Assembly (NCBI GenBank): GCA_023052935.1
Contig: CM041295.1
Location: forward strand, 161,992,366 to 162,056,365
Direction of reading: 5' to 3'
Length of the DNA: 64,000 bases
Origin: Piezodorus guildinii
Lineage: Eukaryota > Arthropoda > Insecta > Hemiptera > Pentatomidae
Positions within the stretch are counted from its first letter, which is position 1. Each line of letters begins with the position of its first letter. A program made the translations under genes and the position numbers. Below the pieces are notes generated by a model. It was not told the origin of the DNA. It saw only the letters and a program-made list of their open reading frames with translations, and did not search any database. Positions 1 to 10,722 of the stretch are shown piece after piece.

Positions 1-59
1 TTAGGATATAAAGACGATAAGCTTTTCAAATTTTTTTAAACGTATTTTCATTTACATAA

Positions 60-765
60 CTTCAACAACCCGGTCAAACTTCATAACTTCATTACTGCCA
101 GGTCTGCAAAGCCATGTTAGAACGAGCGTTGTCGTGATGAAAAACTATTCCTTTCGAGTTAGCCAATGCTGGACGCTTTTCCTCAACTGCTACCTTTAAT
201 TATTCCAAATGGGCACAGTACACTGCTGAATTAATGGTCTGGTAGGGCGGGAAGAACGCAATATAAAGGTCACCTTTCCAATCCCATCAATTAAACAGCA
301 TCACTTTTTATTATTATTTTTTTTTTTTAATCTTGCTTTTGGAGTCGTAATTTTCTTTTGCTTCATTTTCTCCAGGACCTTTTCCTCATTGTATATTATT
401 ATACAGTACCCACACTGCATCCACAGTTATAAACCTCTAAAAAAATGGATCATTGGCATTGCGTTTCAGGAGGAAATCTTAAATGAAAATGAGGTTCATT
501 TAATTATTTTCCGTCAAATTGTGAGGAACACATATAATACTTCGAGAAACATATCCCCTAAATGATGTGAGGCATTTGCATGAGATATGTTTGAGCGTTT
601 CTGCGATATCACGAGTCGTAGATTGAGAGTTGTCTGTGACCAATGCTTGAATTTGAGTTGCTTTCTACGAACAAATGGAAGATAAATATTTGTTGTGTGG
701 ACTTGAACATCACTATATCGTAGAACGAAATTGAGGGTTTGTATGACTGATCTTCTCATCGATCT
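60..765 (-). pseudogene. decayed mariner-type transposase
   Basis: Reading the minus strand in shifting frames gives recognisable pieces of a mariner (IS630/Tc1 superfamily) transposase. A helix-turn-helix-like segment lies near 590-680, a stretch like the DPF..R.ITVDA region near 400-480, and FHHDNARSNMAL at about 110-160 matches the HDNAR motif that carries the second catalytic Asp. Several stops and frameshifts interrupt it and I see no clean terminal repeats, so it cannot encode an active enzyme. Family assignment rests on these motifs only. Confidence 0.6.
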
Positions 766-771
766 TTTTTT

Positions 772-2195
772 TTGCTGCTGTTGTTTGTTTCTGCTCTAAA
801 TCCCTCCTCTGCTGTCTCCCTACCGGAATATTCCTTCACACGTCATGACAGAATTGGGTGTACAGTCGGAGGCGTTGGTCTTATCCTTTCCGATTGCAAT
901 GATAAACAGTACCTAGAAAATCTTTTCTTTTCCCTCAACAATTGTTCCTTTTTCCCTGACACATCATACACGATGTTCCGACACTTGGTTAGATGTTCAC
1001 GTCATAGATTCAGCACAGAACCTTCTCTCCTTTTCTTAACTGCTAGTACCATTCCTATCCTCCCATGACTTAATTCAGATATCATACAATATTTCTGCTC
1101 CAGAAATCCTTCCAAAAATCACAACTTTCCCTAACATTAATTCCTTCTCCCGTGAAGACATCCTACCTGATCTTGAAACCCTTGACAGACATGCTCCCCT
1201 CAAAACCTGTACCTTCCGCCGCCGACCTGCTCCCTGGATGTGTCAAGAAATAAGAGAACTACAAAGAAAGCGTGATCCTGCTCGTAGGCGCTTTAGACGT
1301 AACAGGCAAGCAGATGACTATGAAGCGTTTAGGATCCTCAAATTTCCCGTCGATCGATAAGTACCTTAAAATTATTCCACCGATCCCGCCACTTTCTCCC
1401 ACAATCCACCTGTAAGCTCCTAGTTTCATCACTCATTTTCCCCCACTTTGACTATAGTTGTTTGGCATATGGCGGCCTCTTGAAGGTACTCGAGGACAGA
1501 ATGAGAAGGATTATGAATTGTTTTTTTAAGATTTGTGTTCGGTACCTCGAGACGGTCGCATGTATCCCACCTCTACGACGAGTTAAAGTGGTTATCCCCA
1601 ACCTTTCGAAGACAATATTTCCTCGGATCATTCCTTTATCCTTTATGGTGGATTTAGAAGTTAATGATTTGTCATTAAATCCCACCATCCAATTTATGTC
1701 TACAGCCTTCTGGTTTTTAAATCCTCAACCCGTCACCAAGAAACAAGATCCCGTCTGTCCGACCTCCAAACTCCTTTCCACAAAACCAAAAAATATGATT
1801 GCTCCTTTTTAGCCCGTTCCACTGCCTTATGGAATACTCTCCCGTCAAACATCCGACATGCTCCTTCCCTATCATCGTTTAAATCCCTCCTTTTTCAATA
1901 CTTCCATTCTCTCCAGTCCGATGTAAGCTAATTGTTATTATGCCAATTTATGTGAGGTGATTTGTGTATCTACGTTACTGAGATGTAGAGATATATTTTA
2001 CGTTAATTCTTATTTATTCATTTCTATAATATGTACATTGAGATGTCACTATGACCTTTTATTTTATTTTGTTCTTCTTTCTTTTGTCATTTAAATGTAG
2101 TTATATATTGTTTTTGGCCAATATATTTTTTTATTTTGTTTACTAATGTTATACTTAAGGGACATTGTCCCAAAATAAAGTTTCTTTTCTATTCT
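772..2195 (+). pseudogene. degenerate CR1-like LINE, internally deleted, with 3' end
   Basis: The first part (about 800-920) reads like an endonuclease domain (SSAVSLPEYSFTRHDRIG and a following GGVGL). About 1130-1350 is the linker before reverse transcriptase (LDRHAPLKTCTFRRRPAPW). The reverse transcriptase core is missing. From about 1440 the C-terminal region resumes (YGGLLKVLEDRMRRIMNC), ending near FLARSTALWNTLPSNIRHAP at 1810-1870. The 3' untranslated end finishes with a GGGACATTGTCCCAAAATAAAG-like block at 2158-2180. The same end block occurs near 58895, so two copies of one family are present. Stops and frameshifts make it a dead copy. Confidence 0.6.
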
Positions 2196-2211
2196 ATTAT
2201 ATTCTTAATAT

Positions 2212-5112
2212 AGTCCGGTCAATAGACGTTGAAAAGGAGGGTTCATCCCCCAAAAGGAGCGTAATTTTATTTTGTTGTTTAATATAGTTCAAGACCATTA
2301 GGTAGTGCTTAGCACAATTTTTCGTCATCCCCATCCTTTTATTTCGTCCGCCATCTAGAAAAATCTGTCAAAGATTGGCACTTTTTGTCATCTTGTACAT
2401 TTTTCGATTTTTAAGTACGAGTATATTTATAAAAATGTACTTATACTATATTATATTCTTAATTTAATTACCTTAAACATCCTTGTCTTAAAACTGTTTT
2501 TTACTCACATAGTAGGAGTAGGGTTAAATTTAAGAAAAACAGGAAAAATGCTTATTGCGTGATTCTGCCCTGAACGCCGTTTGGTGATTCCAAATATTAA
2601 TTGATCAAAAAAAAGCTTTGATATATGAAGTATTTACATTGATAAGGGAGAGAAAAAAAATCATCATACTCATAGTGGATATAATCAGTTAACTGTTGTG
2701 AATTACTATAAGGAATTAGTCCGGGTCCCGGTCAGTGAATGAAACGATTAAGTAGTTTCAACCATTAATTTTCTGCCAATGTTTTGAACCCCATCAGGGC
2801 TAAAAACATACATTTACAATAATATTAAATATACTATTCTAAAAACTATTGAGCTAGAGGATTTCAATATCAAAACATAAAAAAGGAACTAGATGTGTAA
2901 TGAAATTAGTTAAATTACAATGACTAAGGTTTAATAATGAGAGAGCTATACAGAGCAGATAATGACTAAAGATAATGTACAAAGATATACATAAAATAAT
3001 AAGATAATAAATGTATACATAAAATAGATAAAAAACAAATCAATAAATAAACAAAATGTGTACAGTGGGATGGACAAGGGAAGCTGTGTTACTTAATAGA
3101 GTTTAATATATGGCTATAGGTGTAGGAGATACATAGTTTCTCAGTTTTGTGATTGACAGGATTAGATCGGAGGTGGATGTGGACGGATTCAGCTATGAGT
3201 CTTTATTTATGGTGAGGAACATAATCTAGAATGGAATAGATTATTAATCATTCATTTAACTTTCAAGACTGTTTTATTTTCGATTATGTTCCTCATCACT
3301 GAATCCGTCCACATCCACCTCCGATCTGACGGCAGAACTTGCAAAGTGTAGAATAGTGCAGTCCCGATTTCCTTCATCCACATGCCCCTGTGCAGCCTCC
3401 AACGCACCTGCATAAAGCTGTCTTATCCCTACTAGGTCAGAGTAATAGCATCTCTTGTTGTGGGTGTAGTCATTAAGCCTCTGCATCCTTTCGCCCAGCC
3501 AAAAATGATCGTTTTTTTTTCTTGAATCTTATTTGCGCCCTCACTGGTTTGCAAGATTTAAGTTTGTCGTTGTGGCAACAACTTTGAGAGTTGGAAGTCA
3601 GTGAGTAATGGGTCGATTTTTCAATCTTTTAGGATGACTAATATTTGCTCGCCTGATTTAGAGATTGTCTCTATGGTGGGTTCTGTATCCATGAAGACAA
3701 CGCTTCCTTCCAATAATAAAGGATTCCTCTGAAAAAGGGGAACACAATTTTATTTTTTCTAAACCCATAAATGTTTAATGATACATGTCACACCCACTGA
3801 TGGGTCGATGAGCAGCCGGTTCTCTTCGAAGTCAGACTTACATGATGAGGCAGAGTACATGTATAGGTTAATTGCCTCTTCCTAGATTTTTAATGCAATG
3901 TTTTTTTATCGTATTTTCAGTCCTAATGATGATTAAAAAATGGATGTCTTCCCCCACTTTCATCATAGCGTCGTACGAAGAAGCCATCGATGTTGCAGTG
4001 GTAAAAATTTACACGCAAGCATCCTCCTCAGCTTACTTGATCATTATTTTTCATGCATCAAGTTTTTTTCTCAGGAGTGCAACAAATCGGTTTTTATTGT
4101 GCTGATTGGACAGAGATATTTCTTGAGGAGTTAAATTCAATGTGTTTTCATCTAATATGACATCTACTGAGGCGTTCAGCTTCCACCTTCTGCATGTTTT
4201 TTACTCATCATAAGGTTGTATAGATACCTGTACGAAGATGAACACTACCACTGTAAAATAATGCTGGTGGATGTACTTGATGTGATCTACACAAACTAGA
4301 CCAAAATTCGAATTTCGATCCAACAACTTTGTCCAGCCATACACACTTATTGAGCATTGTACCAATCATCTACTCACTTCCAACTAAACCATAGCTTATG
4401 CTAATAATGTCATCAGCTTTAGGTAAGCGAGGAGGAGGAGAGTTATTTTCAAAACTATTCGAGCAATGTTGCACTTCATGGTCATGGCGCCTAAATTTAG
4501 GTTATGTGGGGTCAAATCATATATAAGCTATTTTTATATTATAGATACATTTCAGTGATCATAAAATGCTTGCAATATCACTAACACACGTAAAACTTTC
4601 ACCAAACGGCGTTCTATGGCAGAATCACACAATACGCATTTTCTGTTTTTATTACCCGTACTCCTACTATTGTGTGTAAAAACCAGTTTTAAGACAAGGA
4701 GTTTTAATTTAATTAAATTCTGTACAACTTTTATTCTATAAACCTATTGCTAAGATCAAGTTTTACTCGGTGAGAAGTGGGAAGAAAGTGAAAAGTTTGC
4801 CAAATTTCTTCCATTTCCTCCTTCTCGTAGCTCGGATACGCTTGGTCTCGCAAAGAATATTTCTTTAGCGAATGAGTTGGAACTTTTGTGGTCTACTTTT
4901 TTATAAATACACCTAAAAATGTACTGGGAATGAGCATGAGGACAAAAACTGAAAAAGTTAACAATTTCTGATAGTTTTTTCAAGATGGCGGACAAAGAAA
5001 ATGGATTGGGATGACGAAAACTTGGGTCAAGAACTACCTAATGGTTCTAAACAATATTAAAAAATAAAACGACGTACCTTATGTAGGGTGAACTTACTGT
5101 ACTGACTGGACT
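2212..5112. mobile_element. putative DNA transposon with long diverged inverted repeats
   Basis: The segment from 2212 to about 2597 is an inverted, diverged copy of about 4598-5112. Shared blocks include AGTCC(G/A)GTCA at the outer tips, ACCATTAGGTAGT, GTCCGCCATCTTGA-like sequence, and GAACGCCGTTTGGTGA at the inner edge. The right arm carries an extra insertion of roughly 150 bp. On the minus strand between the arms (about 3950-4140) is a decayed coding trace with LSNQHNKNRFVALL, which may be left from a transposase-related protein. I could not settle a target-site duplication. Confidence 0.45.
3168..3327. repeat. short inverted repeat with GATCGGAGGTGGATGTGGAC arms
   Basis: The left arm begins with GATCGGAGGTGGATGTGGAC near 3168 and continues past 3190 to GGTGAGGAACATAAT around 3212-3226. 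Its reverse complement lies at about 3283-3327. The arms are separated by roughly 55-90 bp and could fold into a hairpin. It sits inside the larger inverted-repeat element. Confidence 0.6.
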
Positions 5113-5817
5113 GATATCTGAAGTGTTCAGTTTGTGTCGAATTCCATTCTCCAACTTTTAGGGCTGAATTTCATTTCTTATTTATTGCCAAGTATTTAGT
5201 TTTTGATTTTCTGATTTCCCGGCCTGCTGCTTATAGGCTTCTAATAACTTCCTCGTCATAAATGATGAATCTTCTTCGGCATTAGCTATAATGACATAGG
5301 TCATCAGGAAATTGTAAATTTTATAGGCCTTTAATGTCTAAGATTATCCTCATTCTATTACAAGAGTAGAGGAGAAAGACAGCAAACTTGCTTAAGACCT
5401 ATGGTGATTGGGAATTCTATTTTTAACCAACATTTGAGCTTGACTATCATAGGTGAATCTAAAACTTTTATAGCACAGATGATGTACCTCTTTACCCCAG
5501 TGTTGAGATAGTACTGCAAATGGTCAACTAGTTAAAATACAGACTATTTTTTCACTAATTTACCTTTGTCCGTTTTGAAGTCTATTATTAATTTATTTAG
5601 GCCATGTTTTTTATTTTATCAATTTTGAAATCGATCATTTAGAACTACTGAGCACATTACTTACTTGTTTTGGAAGTATTTGCCCATCTCAACGATGAAT
5701 AAAATAAATGAAAGAAATGAAGTGAATGAAATAAATGATCTGTACATGACCTATTACTTCTAAACCCGGCCTGTTCCTCGGGAATCATATTATTACACCC
5801 TTCCATTAGCCTATCCT
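5113..5817. other. non-coding stretch, nothing recognised
   Basis: AT-rich sequence with no open frame of note, no clear repeat and no splice-bounded coding segment that I can support. Confidence 0.5.
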
Positions 5818-6340
5818 TTATAACTCTCCCATACAGTCAGGTTTCTCGTTACTGTTATCCATATGTAGTTTAGACATCATTTTTCGCTTCCTTTTTTTTT
5901 TGCGAATTAGAGTTATATATAGCTTGAAGCTGTTTCTTTTTCTGTACAAAAAAGAAATAAGCCCATCATATTGCTTTTTAAGTTCAAAAGGCCCATATTT
6001 GATTGATTCTATTAGTATGTTTCCTGGACCTGGTGGTATTCTAATTTTCGTTTCCCTTAATACATAATCTAATTCATCTATCAACTTTCTCTGTATGACC
6101 TTGTATTTATTCCATCATGAATTTCTTTCAATCATCTTTTAATACCTTAGAGAAATATTCTACCCATTGTTTTTCTTGTTTGACTTTAATTTGAGCTTTT
6201 TCCCACTTCGGACTCTTAATTTCTTTGAGAATTTTACACGCTTCTGCAGACATTTTCCCGTACATACAACGGTCAATATATCCACAGTTCTTATCCCATA
6301 GCTCATTTATAGATTTCTTCCTTTTCCGATTCACGGTTGA
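5818..6340 (-). pseudogene. LINE fragment, region before the reverse transcriptase domain
   Basis: Two minus-strand pieces (6334-6128 and 6084-5818) match the linker and start of reverse transcriptase in RTE-like LINEs. The first has KKSINELWDKNCGYIDRC and ends in WVEYFSKVLKDD. The second contains IPPGPGNILIESIKYG, resembling the APGPDGI..ELIK motif that opens the RT fingers. A frameshift lies between them and the catalytic RT motifs are absent. Confidence 0.5.
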
Positions 6341-6894
6341 AGAACTATATTTTATATAGTTCCTTCTTTTAACAACTGTTACTTTCTCATTTCACAATTT
6401 TTTGTCTCATTGCACACGTCCTTAATTCCTAATGTCACTAGAGCTGCTTACTGAATTCCATTCTTAATTAATATTTTTATACCGATTTTTTTATCTCAGA
6501 GAAGTTTGCCGCTTACAATTTTTCTAATATAATTTATAAAATATTTTGATGTAGCACCCTAACTGACTTGTTTTAAGCTATCATAATATAAGTAAATATT
6601 TATTCACATTTAATCGAAAAAATACAAACTAGTTCGGATTATTACTCTGATATGTAAAGCAAATAATCTGATAAAGGTGATGATTATTTGAATAATACCA
6701 TAGAATGTAAACAAAATCAACTTTTAAAAGTATCTATGGCAGAACTAGGCAAATGATATAAAAAACTCGAACTTCTTCTCTGTGAACCACACACGTTAGA
6801 AATATGATATTATTCAATTTAAATCAAGAATTTAATTCATCAGAATTTGATTTCCAGCATATTATGATGTGTCGTTTCATTTGTTTTTTTTTAG
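6341..6894. other. AT-rich stretch before the first recognised host exon
   Basis: No gene recognised. An in-frame ATG pair at 6864-6869 opens a short hydrophobic run (MMCRFICFFL) that reads straight into the next exon without a splice. This leaves open an alternative first exon, but the strong acceptor at 6893-6894 argues for splicing. Confidence 0.4.
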
Positions 6895-7032
6895 AATGGA
6901 TTATTGCTCCCCAGCGGACAAGTATGATTGGAAAACATCCTCCAGACCTAAGAATTATGCGTACTAAGATATCGCAACCCGTAGAACATGGTCTTCAAAA
7001 GAGATCAGTGAATGATTCCGGTATTTATATTA
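6895..7032 (+). CDS. host gene exon 1 of 12 seen (46 codons)
   Basis: The acceptor is a long T-run ending in TTAG at 6891-6894; the donor is GTAAGT at 7033. The frame runs open through WIIAPQRTS, then KHPPDLRIM and ends QKRSVNDSGIYI. It is phase 1 at both ends and joins to the 8971 exon through a split Lys codon (A|AA). The sequence is mildly basic without a recognised domain. A true first exon could lie upstream, or translation could begin at the ATG pair at 6864 if this exon is extended. Confidence 0.75.
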
Positions 7033-8970
7033 GTAAGTAAAATTTATTCTAACAGAGCAATAATGAAATTAAATGAAAATAAATTTTATTCTAGGATGAG
7101 TAATCCCGTAAGAATACCAAAAATGTACAATGCAAATAATATTTTTCTGGTCTTTAAAGACTTCAGTATAACAATATAACAAGCGGATTTTGAAACGACG
7201 AATAGTTCTCTTCTATAGCTTTAAATATTATATACTTTGGGAAAATTGGTAGCTTAGAAGATGGAGAAATAATTGATGTTTAAATTTGGTTAATAATAAG
7301 GTTTTACGACTGGATATAGGGAATCAAATCCAAAATAGGGCAGCAGTAATGACAAAACGATTTTTTGAAGGAGGCGGATCTGTGGGAAAGTATTTACAAG
7401 TTTATGGGCTGGGATATTGCTTTTATTGAATAGAATGAGGAGCATTTGGCAAGAATATCGAGTCTATAAGGTGCTTTTTTTTAAAGATCAGAAAAAGCAG
7501 AGAACAAGAACTCGGTATACCTGCTACATCTGGAAATCCCATGCATGATCTAATGCAACAATTCACTGGTCTTTATCTACGATATATGATTAACATTTCC
7601 ATCATTTTTAAGAAAGATAATTAAGAGGAATCGTATTAATTGTTTTTAAGAGAATGTGGTTTCTATTATTTTTTGTTTTTCAAACGTTTTATTTAGGGAT
7701 TCATTGGCTGCTAAACCGATTAGTGTTGTTACTTCATGTGTCGCATGCTTAATAAAAAATGCTGCGAATTATTACACAACGGTTTATTATTTCCAAATAG
7801 CTATATCCAAATACATAACAGTTTATAAAGCTATTTATAGACGCAATAAATAACGGCCCTTAAAAAGCAATAAATAATTCAGAGGAAAAGGGCTTCAAAT
7901 GGTGTATCACCACTACTAACTTCAAAACGCTCTATATCTCTGCTACTTCTGAACCGATTTCAATTATTTCGTTTTGTAGGGAATTTAATTATCTATGGAA
8001 TAGCACTAAGAGCAAAATTTTCGTATTTATTTATTAATTCGGCCCAACGGATTTTTTAAATTCGTTTTTCGAGTTCTGCGTATCTTGAAACGTAAGCCCT
8101 CAAATTTCGAAAGGGGGTATTTTTTTTTGGTCGATTGCAAAGTTTCATGAATGAAAATATTTTATTTTATTTATTATTTGGTAGGTCATACATTACATTT
8201 TCCACAAGTAAATATTCCACAAACTATAAAACATTATATATGGTGCTACTTCACCAGTTCAACAAAATGTCCTGACTCAAGAACATTGTTAAATTGTTTC
8301 TCTACTATAAATAATAATAACCATGAAATCAGGGAATCACATATGTTATAGGTTGTTCGCTTTACCATATAAGATTATTTATTTATTTTTTTAAATAATT
8401 ATTCTCGCTTTCTTAGTTAAAAAAAACCTAATAATTTTTTTTCTACCTTCAAAAATAACTGAGCTACTGAATTAAATCACTTATAAAAACTAATCGCCGT
8501 AATAATATCATAATAATAATGATAATATCAACGCCTAGGTATTAGGATCATCATTGGATACTGTGTTATTTTTGTGCCAAATTTTAAAAAGAATGGTACA
8601 GTAGTTTAGGAAAAAGCCGCGGACGGCGTACGGCGTTCGGGGGGTGTCGGAAAAACGGATTTTTTTTTTCGTTTTTCGGGTACTTTATTGTTTTATTTGG
8701 TCGATTACAAAGGTTCGATTCTCCCACCTTCATGTTCACTTAAATTTCAGTTGTTTATGTCACCGAAATCGTCACGATTTCTTTTAACAGTCTCACACTT
8801 AGTACAATGCAAATATACTTATTTAATTAAATGAATTTAATAGTTTTAATTAGAGGGAATTGTCTTCCTTTAAAGAATTTGAAGGAAATAAAAAATGCTA
8901 TTATTCTGTGACTTTGCTTATAACATAACCATAGCTACATAACGTAAGGTAATCATTAATTTTATTTCAG
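7033..8970. other. intron, AT-rich with repeat-like blocks
   Basis: No coding segment recognised. The blocks at about 7900-8150 and 8560-8720 share GGTCGATT(G/A)CAAAG and nearby poly-T/CGTTTTTCG sequence, so they look like pieces of one repeat family. The second contains an unusual GC-rich patch (CCGCGGACGGCGTACGGCG) at 8615-8635. Confidence 0.45.
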
Positions 8971-9078
8971 AAACCAAGAAGCCAAAAATGCGTGGTAAAA
9001 TAAAAACATTTTTGTTTAAAAAGAGGAAACATAATGAAGAGAAGAAATCTGAACATGAAAGCACCACTGGTTCAACAA
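8971..9078 (+). CDS. host gene exon 2 of 12 seen (36 codons), basic
   Basis: Acceptor TTTATTTCAG ends at 8970; donor GTAATT starts at 9079. It encodes a strongly basic stretch, MRGKIKTFLFKKRKH, followed by acidic and Ser/Thr-rich EHESTTGST. The layout (basic, a hydrophobic K-x-F-L core, basic, then a Ser/Thr tail) is repeated in the next exon, suggesting exon duplication. The basic run could be a nuclear-localisation signal or a membrane or nucleic-acid contact; sequence alone does not decide. The join to 19387 makes a split Ser codon (A|GT). Confidence 0.85.
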
Positions 9079-9233
9079 GTAATTATACTTTTTTTCTTGT
9101 TTCTTTGTTTTGTTTGGTTTTAGGGCGTACAACAGCCAGGTCATCAACGCCCGAATATTTTTTTTCTTTTAATTTTATAAACTTATTATGTTAAATAAAT
9201 AAACTAGTATATATAAATATTTATATATATATA

Positions 9234-9416
9234 AGTTAAGGATAGGAGTCGGGCAGTATTAGCCTTAATACCATCTTGGGATGTAAACAACATCCCAAAC
9301 ATATAAAAGGAGGATTACTTTCATGAATAAAGCAGTATTGTTTCTGGAACCGTGAGTGTTATTTCTTCTTAACCTTTTTCTTTTTTTTAATTCATTTGTC
9401 TCGACCAAGCATAACT
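9234..9416 (+). repeat. 5' LTR of the gypsy element
   Basis: The LTR is very short. It contains a TATA box (TATAAAAG at 9302-9309) followed by AATAAA at 9326-9331, so transcription start and polyadenylation signals are packed together. It is near-identical to 14552-14734: G versus A about 16 bases after the AGTTAAGG start, and A versus C within GGATGTMAACAAC. Confidence 0.95.
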
Positions 9417-9433
9417 GGTGCCGAAACCCGGGA
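9416..9433 (+). promoter_or_regulatory. tRNA primer-binding site (18 bp)
   Basis: TGGTGCCGAAACCCGGGA directly follows the 5' LTR, sharing its last T. Its complement has the 3' CCA end of a tRNA. The same 18-mer flanks the 5' LTR of the second gypsy copy at 53656-53673, so the two families use the same primer. Confidence 0.85.
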
Positions 9434-9537
9434 ACTCAGAACGGGCAGGCTATCGAAGTAAGTGACTCGTTTTTTTTATCCGCCGTACATTTTGAAGTTT
9501 TATTTTTTTTTCTGTACTTCTCCGATAAGCAAGAAGA

Positions 9538-10671
9538 ATGGACGGCTTGATAAGACCCGCAGTTTGAATATACAGGAAAACCCGCAAGTCCAGGAAGTTC
9601 AGCCACCGCCTGTGCCGGAACTCCCTCCGTTACCCAGGAATACTTTAGCGGAAGCACATGCTAATGCCATGGCATGGATGAGGATTAAAACGGCGACATG
9701 CCAAGATCTGAGGAAAGCTATTTCGGATCTGGAGCGTTTCGGTGGCGAGGTAGGTGACCTAAACCACTTCCTCAAGGGTGGAGATCGTCTCATGGCAAGG
9801 ATCGAGGCTAAGTTAGAAGAAGACCTACTACCCCAGGGGGACGCCGAAGCTTTGAGGGCGGCCTTAGTTTGTCGCGTGAGACGTAACATCTTAAACCAGA
9901 TCCAGGCGGATGAAGAAACACCATGGCCGATAGTAAAGGAAAGATTGAAGAAAGCCTTCGGCGGAGGACGCTGGACCCCAGAAGAGGATATCTTCCAGAT
10001 GTTTCGGGAAAGATGTTCACCTCAAGATGCGAGAGACAATGAGTGCGCCCGAGGTAGAAGGCCGAATGAATTTTCTATCAACGATTCTCAAGGTGCAGTT
10101 GGCCAAAGAAACTGGGAAGAGAGACTCCCTACCGCGGGATCGTACATTGATCGAGTGTGCCCAGGATATGGTAGATTCCAGCGCTAGAGAAGAAGAATCC
10201 AGGATGGAAGTGGAGGAACCAGGATGGAGCACAATACCCGACAGACGTCCTCGGAACACGCAGACAACTTGGAGGAGGAGAGATCAGGATTATGGAACCA
10301 GAGACAGACCTACGGCGGGAGGAGAGAGGAGGTCAGGACAACAACGAACGAGGAATGGGTTTCGAAGAGACGATAGGAAGTGCCACGGTTGCGGAAAACA
10401 GGAACATCTGGTAGCCCAGTGTCCCCGTACTGAATGTTTTGAATGTGGAACCGAGGGGCACATAGCCAGACAATGCCCGTATATGGTTAGAAGGCAAAAT
10501 GCCTCGCGGGATGAACCGATGGAGGTGAATATGCAGAAGATAAAGAGAACTCGCATCCCATCTCGAAGAAGCGGGCCTTCAGTAGAGGTCACCGAGGCTT
10601 CGGATACTTCGGAGACGTATGGCGAAGAACCAGGGAGCAGCGGCAGTGGAGGAGAGGGAGGCAGCAGGTAA
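9538..10671 (+). pseudogene. gag: gypsy Gag, frameshifted
   Basis: The structural protein starts near ATG 9538 or in the frame that is open from before 9570. It has a proline-rich beginning (PPPVPELPPLPRN) and a capsid-like region through about 10010. The frame then changes around 10010-10030, and a second frame runs to TAA at 10669-10671. The C-terminal part carries two CCHC zinc knuckles, CHGCGKQEHLVAQC and CFECGTEGHIARQC, typical of retroviral-type nucleocapsid. An indel also seems likely near 9550-9570. The Gag of this copy is therefore probably non-functional, although Pol is open. Confidence 0.8.
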
Positions 10672-10722
10672 AGCCACCCGCGACGAGCAGCAGCCGGAAG
10701 GAGGCAGAGAGCTGGGATCTGA

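Noticed and set aside
3872..4134. Plus-strand hydrophobic ORFs as membrane proteins
   Set aside because: The opposite strand shows the decayed coding trace of a mobile element; the plus-strand frames are likely its shadows.
9462..9660. Short ORFs at the start of the gypsy element as separate genes
   Set aside because: They overlap the leader and Gag in shifted frames and are explained by frameshifted Gag.
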